Source: a virus. From it: a stretch of DNA of 30,595 bases. A program made the position numbers and the translations under genes. A model generated the notes under the pieces. That model was given only the letters and a program-made list of their open reading frames with translations. It ran no database searches and was not told the origin of the DNA. The stretch lies in the IMG/VR virus record IMGVR_UViG_3300038422_000050, positions 1-30,595 of that record; one strand, 5' to 3'. Of this stretch, positions 15,907-21,725 are shown one piece after another (position 1 is the stretch's first letter; each line of letters starts with the position of its first letter).

Positions 15907-17301
15907 TTACTTTCTCTTCTGCGAGGCTTCCATCGCCTCGTGTATCTCGCTCCAAGTCACCTTTGAGTAGAGTTCCCCTAGGTTCAGCCCCACGTTGCCT
16001 GGTGCTGGCGGCTGCGTCACGCCCCGCGTCTCCACGGGCTCCTCCTTCGAGGGAGGGGCTGCGGGCGCCGGTGGCGGCGCAGGCGCGGGCGGCTCCGCTG
16101 GCTTCGCCTCAGCCTTGGGCGGCTCCACGGGTGGTGCCGGTGTTGGCGGGGGCGGAGTTTCCTTCGCGGGCTCAGCCGGTTTAGGCGGCTCAGCCTGCTT
16201 GGGCGGCTCGGTGGGCGCAGCGGATTTCCGTATCTTCTCCATGTCGTCCAGCCTCGCGGTTACGCGGGCTAGCTCCGCCATGAGGGTCTCTAGCGTTATG
16301 GGGGCTACTGCTCCCTGCTCCGGTGTCTTGGGTGTTTCAGATTCGTCTTTCTCAGACGGCTCTGTTTTCACTTCCTCTGGTTTCTTCTCTTCCAAGGTTA
16401 TCCCACTTGGGGGGTTCGGTGTGTCAGGCGTTGCCGCCTGTAGGGGAGACGGGTTGACACCACCGCCCACATCTGTCCCCGTTAGGGCCGACTCCGGCCT
16501 TAACAATGCGATGTCGAAGAGGCTCACGTACTCCTCCCCCTCGACGGTTTTATCTGTTAGCGCGAACTTGTCGGGGCTGAACAGTTTGGAGGCGTCTATC
16601 CCCGCGCCTACAACCACCCTGTACTTGCCCGTCATGGGGCACGGGCGCTTGCTTATCTTCACCGCGCCCTCCGCGAGAATCTGCTCCCCGAGGCCCCTCG
16701 TCGCCTCCGCGAGTTTTGCCAAGTCGTCGCTCTTAACCATGTTGAATAGACTCACCTCGTTAGCGGGCTTATCCACGATAGCCACCTCGTACAGCTCCAG
16801 GTTCGTTATCTGCCTTGAGCACTTGTCCCCCACGCACTGTGTGGGCTGCGGGTTGAGGTTTCTACCGCCGATGCTGTACCCCCGGAACTCGCCGCTCTCG
16901 ATCTTCCGCCACACGTCGTCAGCCACCGTCACGTCGTCGCGCACCTCAGCGACCACGTAGAGCCCGGTGTCATTCACGCCGCTTCGGTGTGTGACGCCTT
17001 TGCTATCCACGACATCCTCGAACACGACTTTCGCCAGGGGGATGTTGCTGTGGAGGAGGGATAGGAGGCAGAAATCCGGGTTCGCGCTCCACTTACTCCA
17101 CGCGTTTCTGAGTGCCTCAAGGGTTATGATGTCGCCCTGAGAGTCCTGTATGTTGGCGACGTTCGCGTAGCCCGCGATTATCCGCCTGCCTCCGCGCTCC
17201 TCCCGCAGGTCGAGTTTCCTGATGACTGCGTTCTTGTCCACTAGCTGTGATAGGGAGTCATTTATAGGATTAACTAGGGTGGCTGCCGTGGAGTCAGGCA
17301 T
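15907..17301 (-). CDS. Prohead protease fused to scaffold domain
   Basis: 464 residues. Residues about 25-185 form an XkdF/S78-like maturation protease: RRIIAGYANVANIQDSQGDII, then LLSLLHSN with His84 and GEFRGYSIGG with Ser143 as the catalytic pair, and ELYEVAIVDKPANE. Residues about 300-345 are acidic, a short coiled coil (LETLMAELARVTARLDDMEKI) follows, then a 60-70 residue Pro/Ala/Glu-rich linker, and a final helix (LGELYSKVTWSEIHEAMEA) likely binds the capsid protein. Such protease-scaffold fusions are cut after assembly. The gene has its own TATA box 27 bases before the ATG and directly precedes the capsid gene. Confidence 0.87.
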   Translation of the reverse strand: MPDSTAATLVNPINDSLSQLVDKNAVIRKLDLREERGGRRIIAGYANVANIQDSQGDIITLEALRNAWSKWSANPDFCLLSLLHSNIPLAKVVFEDVVDSKGVTHRSGVNDTGLYVVAEVRDDVTVADDVWRKIESGEFRGYSIGGRNLNPQPTQCVGDKCSRQITNLELYEVAIVDKPANEVSLFNMVKSDDLAKLAEATRGLGEQILAEGAVKISKRPCPMTGKYRVVVGAGIDASKLFSPDKFALTDKTVEGEEYVSLFDIALLRPESALTGTDVGGGVNPSPLQAATPDTPNPPSGITLEEKKPEEVKTEPSEKDESETPKTPEQGAVAPITLETLMAELARVTARLDDMEKIRKSAAPTEPPKQAEPPKPAEPAKETPPPPTPAPPVEPPKAEAKPAEPPAPAPPPAPAAPPSKEEPVETRGVTQPPAPGNVGLNLGELYSKVTWSEIHEAMEASQKRK

Positions 17302-17323
17302 CCATTACCCTTGGTTTTGTTCA

Positions 17324-17332
17324 ACTTAATAA
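17324..17332 (-). promoter_or_regulatory. TATA box of the capsid operon
   Basis: Minus-strand sequence TAATTACTTATTAAG; the TATA element CTTATTAAG is centred 27 bases from the ATG at 17301. A leaderless transcript for protease/scaffold and capsid genes is expected. It lies back-to-back with the promoter of the plus-strand gene at 17388. Confidence 0.72.
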
Positions 17333-17349
17333 GTAATTATAGAGGGTAA

Positions 17350-17359
17350 CGCTTTTAAC
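17350..17359 (+). promoter_or_regulatory. TATA box of the sulfatase-like gene
   Basis: The element CGCTTTTAAC is centred about 33 bases before ATG 17388, which favours that codon over the three GTG codons at 17361-17369, since those would fall before the expected start of transcription. An alternative TATA at 17324-17332 would serve GTG 17361. Confidence 0.55.
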
Positions 17360-17387
17360 CGTGGTGGTGACTATTGTTTTCGATTAC

Positions 17388-18107
17388 ATGCTTGAGCAGT
17401 ATGACTTGATTCACAACACGGAGTGGAACACGCTTATACTCTTAGATGCCTGTCGCTTCGATCTGTTTAAGAAGTTGAATAAGATTCCGGGTAAACTTCA
17501 GGAGGTTCACAGCGAGGGGCACCACACATGGGTGTGGCTCAACAAGACGTTCCCCGGCAAGTACCCGTGGACGTACTTCTCGGCGCACCCATACGTGAAT
17601 GCTGGCTCGGGGCAGAAGTGGAATGCAGTGAATCACTTTGAGAGGATTATCCCAATATGGAGTTTCGGGTGGAACGACAAACTGGGCACCGTTCACCCAG
17701 ACACTGTGGGGCAGGTGGCTAAGAATATCCCCTACGAGAAGGCGATTGTGCATTATATTCAGCCGCATGGACCGTGGATAGGTAAGACGAAGTGGCTTAA
17801 CCCGTGGACGCTCGCCGACTACTCGCGCAGGCAACTCATGGGTGACTGGATTGCTGTTCTGGCGAAGCCCGACCCCGCGTTCTTCAGGCAGTGCTACAAG
17901 GATAATCTCCGGCTGGTGCTCGACTCGGTTGAGAAGTACCTGCCCTTCTTCAGGAGGCCGGTGGTTGTGTCCGCTGATCATGGTGAGTTGTTGGGTGAGA
18001 AGGGGCTGTACCTTCATGGCGCCGTTAAGAAGGAGGATGAACATAAACCATATCCAGTGGAATGTATTGATTTTTTGAGGCGTGTACCGTGGTTTGAGGT
18101 AGAGTAA
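17388..18107 (+). CDS. Sulfatase/alkaline-phosphatase-superfamily hydrolase or phosphotransferase
   Basis: 239 residues from ATG 17388 (a GTG-initiated form would add nine). It begins with TEWNTLILLDACRFDLF, where Asp20 and the following Cys22 match the metal ligand and nucleophile region of sulfatases. Near the C-terminus PVVVSADHGELLGEKGLYLHG supplies the second D-H metal site. In between is IVHYIQPHGPWIG. Length is shorter than full sulfatases, as in the small superfamily members found in archaeal and viral surface-glycan loci. It is the only plus-strand gene between the two sugar clusters. It probably modifies (or strips) a phosphate or sulfate group on a glycan; which one cannot be told. 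Confidence 0.83.
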   Translation: MLEQYDLIHNTEWNTLILLDACRFDLFKKLNKIPGKLQEVHSEGHHTWVWLNKTFPGKYPWTYFSAHPYVNAGSGQKWNAVNHFERIIPIWSFGWNDKLGTVHPDTVGQVAKNIPYEKAIVHYIQPHGPWIGKTKWLNPWTLADYSRRQLMGDWIAVLAKPDPAFFRQCYKDNLRLVLDSVEKYLPFFRRPVVVSADHGELLGEKGLYLHGAVKKEDEHKPYPVECIDFLRRVPWFEVE

Positions 18108-18109
18108 CG

Positions 18110-18114
18110 TTTTT
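18110..18114 (+). terminator. Oligo-T terminator after the sulfatase-like gene
   Basis: Five T residues start three bases after the TAA stop (AACGTTTTTATATTC), the usual archaeal intrinsic termination signal. Two further TTATTTTTAG runs follow at 18131-18140 and 18234-18243, each within an exact 12-base copy of CCTTATTTTTAG. Confidence 0.55.
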
Positions 18115-18148
18115 ATATTCACACAGCCCCTTATTTTTAGTAGTGTAA

Positions 18149-18218
18149 GGTTCGGTATGGTGCGGCCAGGTTTGGTGGGGTTAGGTGGGGTATGGTTGGG
18201 TATGGTATGGTAAGGTTT
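18149..18218 (+). repeat. GGYNN pentamer tract 1 (14 units in perfect 5-base phase)
   Basis: Fourteen consecutive 5-base units, each beginning GG, with T (once C) at position 3 and variable bases at positions 4-5: GGTTC, GGTAT, GGTGC, GGCCA and so on, ending GGTAA GGTTT. There is no slip in phase over 70 bases. It is preceded by CCTTATTTTTAG (18129-18140) and ends in GGTTTAAATAG, a TATA-like sequence. It is non-coding: the frames contain stops, and unit length is not a multiple of three. Not a simple microsatellite because two positions vary freely. Confidence 0.9.
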
Positions 18219-18252
18219 AAATAGTTAACCACCTTATTTTTAGACTATCCGT

Positions 18253-18337
18253 GGTGTGGTATGGCGTGGTTCGGTCCGGTGAGGCATGGTTTGGCACGAT
18301 GCGGTTGGGTGTGGTGAGGTCGGGTATGGTATGGCGA
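18253..18337 (+). repeat. GGYNN pentamer tract 2 (17 units in perfect 5-base phase)
   Basis: Seventeen units, 16 of them starting GG (one GATGC), position 3 always a pyrimidine in the GG units, positions 4-5 variable. A second copy of CCTTATTTTTAG (18232-18243) precedes it by nine bases, so tracts 1 and 2 look like two copies of one module about 103 bases long whose pentamer bodies have diverged while keeping phase. The tract ends 9 bases before the stop of the minus-strand dehydratase gene. Confidence 0.9.
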
Positions 18338-18345
18338 GGGAAACT

Positions 18346-19317
18346 CTAAGTAGAGTGAGTTGCACTACACCAGAACCACTTATTATCCATGAACCACTGG
18401 ATCGTGTCTTTCATGCCCTGCTCAAAACTCGTCTTTGGTTTCCATTTTAACTTGTAAACGAACTTGGAGCAATCTAAGGCATATCGTTCATCGTCTTTGA
18501 GTCGTCTGCCTTTGTAGCCGTCAAACAACTCATGCTTGCCCGTTAAGTCAAGTATTTTCTGTGCTACTTCAGACACAGTGAGGTAATCATCAGGCGGAAT
18601 GTGGTATATTTCTCCGGGGATGCCTCTCTCAGAAAGTAAATCTAATGCCGCACAAACATCCCTCACAAACGCCCACCCCCGCACCGAGTTACCCTCATAG
18701 AGCGTGAAGTGAGTGTCGTTGATACATCGAACAATTATTTTTGGTATAAGTTTCTCTGGGTGTTGGTACGGGCCATACATATTCATACTTCGAGTAATAA
18801 TGACGGGAACCTTGAAACTGTGATAGTATGCGTTGCAGAATGCCTCGGCTGCTGCTTTGCTTGCGCTATAAGGATTTCGGGGGGATAAAACATCGTCTTC
18901 ACGACAGAATTTTTCAGGTACGTCTCCGAACACCTCGTCGGTGCTCATCATTATCATCAGGGGCTTCTCCTCTAGGTGTTTCAGGACTTCAAGTATGGTG
19001 AAGGTGCCGTAGGTATTGGAGTCCAGAAACTCCTTCGGATAGTCGAATGAGCGGTCTACGTGGGTTGAGGCGGCTAGGTGGAATATCTTCTCTACCTTGT
19101 GCTTCTTTATGGTTTCTAGGAGCAGCAGTTCGTCGCGTATGTCGCCCTTCACGGCTACGTAGTTGGGGTTGTCGCTTAACTCTAGTGTGGAGGATGGGTT
19201 GTCGGCGTAGGTGTGTTTCGAGTATCCGATTACCGGGGTGCCCGGATGTGTTTTCAGCAGGTGGCGTACAAGGTTATTCCCAACGAAGCCCGTGCTGCCC
19301 GTAACAATTATGCTCGT
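18346..19317 (-). CDS. dTDP-glucose 4,6-dehydratase-like enzyme (RmlB family), apparent ACG start
   Basis: The body from 19152 has KIFHLAASTHVDRSF, MMSTDEVFGD (catalytic Thr-Asp-Glu), NPYSASKAAAE (YxxxK) and RSMNMYGPYQHPEKLIP, the signature set of RmlB-type dehydratases. The Rossmann start IIVTGSTGFVGNNL is encoded just upstream in the same frame, but no ATG, GTG or TTG lies between it and the preceding in-frame TGA. The best fit is ACG at 19317, exactly where an ATG would give M-S-I-I-V-T-G, with GGAGAGG about 10 bases upstream. With that start it has 323 residues, normal for the family. It converts an NDP-hexose to the 4-keto-6-deoxy sugar, which could feed the DegT aminotransferase. The start overlaps the upstream gene by 10 bases. 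Confidence 0.88.
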   Translation of the reverse strand, partial: TSIIVTGSTGFVGNNLVRHLLKTHPGTPVIGYSKHTYADNPSSTLELSDNPNYVAVKGDIRDELLLLETIKKHKVEKIFHLAASTHVDRSFDYPKEFLDSNTYGTFTILEVLKHLEEKPLMIMMSTDEVFGDVPEKFCREDDVLSPRNPYSASKAAAEAFCNAYYHSFKVPVIITRSMNMYGPYQHPEKLIPKIIVRCINDTHFTLYEGNSVRGWAFVRDVCAALDLLSERGIPGEIYHIPPDDYLTVSEVAQKILDLTGKHELFDGYKGRRLKDDERYALDCSKFVYKLKWKPKTSFEQGMKDTIQWFMDNKWFWCSATHST

Positions 19318-19652
19318 TGCCGCATCCTCTCCTCAACCATCATCCGGTACGGCTTGTAGTAGTTCACTGGGTTCTCAAGGGGCTTCTCGCGCCACTCGAT
19401 CATAACCGAGTCGGTGAGGGACTCCATCATGTGAGGCATCTCCGCCTCCGTGACGAACAGGGCGGGGGCGGCGTACGTCGCGTCCTTCTTTCTTAGCGTC
19501 ACCCACCGCACGGTGCCCTCCACGAGGACATTATACTGTCTCCCGGCGTGTATCTCTCCGCCGCGCATGTAGCCCTTCTTGGTGTATATCACCAGGTAGT
19601 CTCTGCCCATGAACGGCGTGACTGAGACTTCTCCACGTGTGTCAGACGCCAT
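19308..19652 (-). CDS. Unknown 114-residue protein in the second sugar cluster
   Basis: ATG at 19652 lies 26 bases after a TATA box (19675-19682), so it is the first gene of a transcript and probably leaderless. The protein is beta-rich at the start (VSVTPFMGRDYLVIYTKKGY, YNVLVEGTVRWVTLRKKD) and helical and charged at the end (IEWREKPLENPVNYYKPYRM, then a Met/Arg-rich tail). No cysteine pairs, membrane segments or known motifs. It is coupled to the dehydratase by a 10-base overlap. Function unknown; the first-gene position and charge suggest a small virion or assembly protein rather than a sugar enzyme. Confidence 0.7.
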   Translation of the reverse strand: MASDTRGEVSVTPFMGRDYLVIYTKKGYMRGGEIHAGRQYNVLVEGTVRWVTLRKKDATYAAPALFVTEAEMPHMMESLTDSVMIEWREKPLENPVNYYKPYRMMVEERMRQRA

Positions 19653-19673
19653 GTCTAAAGTGGTGGCTGGTGA

Positions 19674-20648
19674 CTATTTATGAGTATCCACGATCTGCTT
19701 GATTTTATCCATGTCGATGAGCCTCCGCACCGCCTCGCTGATGTTGCCGTCAACCTTCGGGTGGACATAGACGCCCTTCTCACGGTTCAGCGCCCGCCTA
19801 GCCTCCATCACGGGGTCGAGTTCAACCGCTATCTTCATGACTTCCTGGTGAGCCACGTTGTATCCCCAGTGGTGAACCATCAAGCCGAAGTCGCCTATGA
19901 AGCGGTGCCCCCTCTCGCGTGCCTTGAGGCAGAACGCGGTGTCGTCCGTCATCGTGGTTCTGGTGGGGAAGAAGAACTTCTGCTCGTCCAGCAACTCGCG
20001 TTTAACCAATAGGCAGCCGCAACTCACCGCGTCCATCCAGAGCCGCCTGCCGAACATCTCCAGTGGGAACTCGCCGGTGCGCCCTGGCATGGAGAAGTGC
20101 CTCATAACGTTGTCGTGTAGGAAGAAACTGGTGAAGCCGACGCGCTCCTTGCCCTCGTTGTCGAACTGGCGGAACATGTATATGCCAGCGGCTCCGGATG
20201 CGCCGAGGCGTAGCCCGTTGTAGAGGCGCTTGATGCTCACCGGCGGGTTGAAGTTGTCCGCGTCGTTGAAGAACACCATGTCAGGTTTGCTCCACCCTAT
20301 CATGAGGTTCCGCGCCTGAACCACGTTGCGGACGTGGGGCATCTCGCCGCCGAGAACCTGCTTGACGCTCTTAACCTTTATGCGGCGGTAGTCGTCGCCG
20401 TATGTTGCGGCGAACTCCTTGAGGGCTTGGTAGGTACCGTCGTCCCCCGATACGGCGAAGTTCATACTGAACAGGTCGCGGGGCCAGTCGTACATGAGGA
20501 CGTGGGCGAGGTAGGTGTCTAGGAACTGTATGGCGTTGTAGACGGGTGTGCAGAGGGCTACTGGCTCTGGCTCTATTGGGGGTAGGTCTTTTAGGGGTGT
20601 CTCGTCTACGTAGAGTTTGCGTATGTAGTCTAGGGTTGCTACGCCCAT
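19674..20648 (-). CDS. Glycosyltransferase, GT2-like (GT-A fold)
   Basis: 324 residues. PVALCTPVYNAIQFLDTYLAH opens the nucleotide-binding fold, MVFFNDADNF gives Asp129-Ala-Asp131 as the DxD, and MTDDTAFCLKARERGHRFIGD with FGLMVHHWG is the ED-x-x-F/late-His region of GT2-type enzymes. The start ATG 20648 lies 26 bases from a TATA box that itself overlaps the stop of the preceding gene. It shares fold and motif order with the transferase at 12353 but is not a close copy. Donor and acceptor unknown. Confidence 0.9.
   Translation of the reverse strand: MGVATLDYIRKLYVDETPLKDLPPIEPEPVALCTPVYNAIQFLDTYLAHVLMYDWPRDLFSMNFAVSGDDGTYQALKEFAATYGDDYRRIKVKSVKQVLGGEMPHVRNVVQARNLMIGWSKPDMVFFNDADNFNPPVSIKRLYNGLRLGASGAAGIYMFRQFDNEGKERVGFTSFFLHDNVMRHFSMPGRTGEFPLEMFGRRLWMDAVSCGCLLVKRELLDEQKFFFPTRTTMTDDTAFCLKARERGHRFIGDFGLMVHHWGYNVAHQEVMKIAVELDPVMEARRALNREKGVYVHPKVDGNISEAVRRLIDMDKIKQIVDTHK
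19675..19686 (-). promoter_or_regulatory. TATA/BRE promoter of the 114-aa gene and dehydratase
   Basis: Minus-strand GGATACTCATAAATAGT, matching the window's promoter core (RATACTC then an A/T-rich box). The TATA centre is about 26 bases from ATG 19652. It lies across the stop codon of the glycosyltransferase gene. Confidence 0.68.
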
Positions 20649-20670
20649 GGTTGTATGGGTGTTCTAGCCG

Positions 20671-20686
20671 CTTTTAAGTGTATTTA
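20671..20686 (-). promoter_or_regulatory. TATA/BRE promoter of the 19674-20648 glycosyltransferase
   Basis: Minus-strand TAAATACACTTAAAAGC: BRE-like AAATAC followed by the box CTTAAAAG, centred 26 bases from ATG 20648. It overlaps the last codons of the 20674-20925 gene. Confidence 0.72.
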
Positions 20687-20925
20687 GGCTTTCTGCCCCG
20701 CCTCATCGCCGTCTTTATCTTCTCGTCGATTTCCTTTATGATTGGTTTAACGGGTATAGTTACGTGGACAGCTACATCCGTGAGAAGAACTCTTAACTCT
20801 TCAACTGTTTCTCGTATGGATTTGTTGCCGAGTCTGCTCAGTTTCATGTCGGGTGACGTGTCGGGCGGAAACCCCATAAGCACTATTGCTTGCTTTATCT
20901 TATCTTCTGTTACCGTCTGGTTCAC
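20674..20925 (-). CDS. Unknown small helical protein of the packaging module
   Basis: 83 residues with a GTG start directly behind AGGAG; the next Met is residue 17, so the true start could be internal. Mostly helical: TEDKIKQAIVLMGFPP, then LSRLGNKSIRETVEELRVLL, a short IPVKPIIKEIDEKIK segment and a very basic tail (RRGRKPKYT). The stop of the preceding gene is in the same frame six bases upstream, so a former read-through fusion is possible. No family recognised. Location between glycosyltransferase and portal-linked genes suggests a DNA-binding or scaffold-type accessory role, but this is only inference from charge. Confidence 0.65.
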   Translation of the reverse strand: MNQTVTEDKIKQAIVLMGFPPDTSPDMKLSRLGNKSIRETVEELRVLLTDVAVHVTIPVKPIIKEIDEKIKTAMRRGRKPKYT

Positions 20926-20928
20926 CTC

Positions 20929-21330
20929 CTACTTCTTTCTCCTGTGCTTGCGCCACGTGCTTCCGCAGATAGCCACGGCTTGCTTCTTGTCCTCGTACTC
21001 GCCGCCTATCGCCTCCATGCACCGACTGATGTAGTCACTCTGGGACTCGCCCTCTCCGGGTGTGGGGATGGGCTTCGTCAACATGTCGTAGAAGTCGTAT
21101 TTCCGCAAGTCCTTGTCGATGGCGAGGTCGGTGTTGAAGGGCACGTACTGTCCGCGCTCGCCGAGGGTGTCAATCACCTGGGTGTACCGCTGCAACTTGG
21201 TGGGGCACTTGCACGCCTCGTACTCGCTTCTGAGAAGCTCCAACTCGTAGTATAGGCGGAGGTTCCCTGCGTCCGTGTCAGGTATCTCCCGTGGGTGCCG
21301 GGTGTAGTCTACCTTATTCATCGTCCTCAT
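20929..21330 (-). CDS. Phage-type unknown protein with a C-terminal small Cys domain
   Basis: 133 residues, ATGA overlap with the upstream gene. The C-terminus reads PGEGESQSDYISRCMEA, then GEYEDKKQAVAICGSTWRKH. This short 'P-x-E-S-x2-D-F/Y-I-x-R-C-M ... Q-A-x-A-I-C-x2-W-R' module is found in many head-module proteins of tailed phages. Its exact function is not known to me. The N-terminal part (YYELELLRSEYEACKC) is helical with two Cys. It sits between portal and smaller genes of the packaging module, supporting a head-assembly role. Confidence 0.72.
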   Translation of the reverse strand: MRTMNKVDYTRHPREIPDTDAGNLRLYYELELLRSEYEACKCPTKLQRYTQVIDTLGERGQYVPFNTDLAIDKDLRKYDFYDMLTKPIPTPGEGESQSDYISRCMEAIGGEYEDKKQAVAICGSTWRKHRRKK

Positions 21331-21725
21331 ACGTCATGCACCGTGAAGTTTGGCTCAAGCGGCGTCGGCTTAGGCACGTGCCGCTCCCTTATCTCCCTCT
21401 TCGTCTCAGTTCCCTCGAAGCTGCCCTTCATAGCTATCCTCCCACACTTCTTGCACTTGAGGCGTGGAATCCCCATGATGAAGCCCGTCTCCCATTGGTG
21501 GCGTCCGTCGCGGCATGAGAGGGGCGGGTTGAAGAACCGTGGGTGGTGGATCACCGTGGCGGGCGGCGTGGGTTGTATACCGAGCACCTGCTCGCGCACC
21601 TTCATCATGTCGAGCACGTGGGCGGTGTGCTTGCGCTGACGCTTAACCTCCTTGGAGTACAGCGTGTTGGTTGCGCCGAGGCGCTTGAGCGCGTAGTCTA
21701 AGGCTATCTGGTTCGGGTGGCTCAC
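21327..21725 (-). CDS. Small zinc-binding protein of the packaging module
   Basis: 132 residues; GTG start in a GTGA overlap with the portal stop. The central part has SCRDGRHQW and, 18 residues later, LKCKKCGRIAM, a likely Cys/His zinc knuckle. The N-terminal 50 residues are helical and basic (ALKRLGATNTLYSKEVKRQRKHT). A nucleic-acid or portal-associated role is plausible because the portal itself carries similar zinc knuckles. No named family recognised. Confidence 0.7.
   Translation of the reverse strand: MSHPNQIALDYALKRLGATNTLYSKEVKRQRKHTAHVLDMMKVREQVLGIQPTPPATVIHHPRFFNPPLSCRDGRHQWETGFIMGIPRLKCKKCGRIAMKGSFEGTETKREIRERHVPKPTPLEPNFTVHDV

Noticed and set aside
17442-18122. Long minus-strand frame opposite the sulfatase-like gene
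   Set aside because: The plus-strand frame carries clear superfamily motifs, while the minus one has none.
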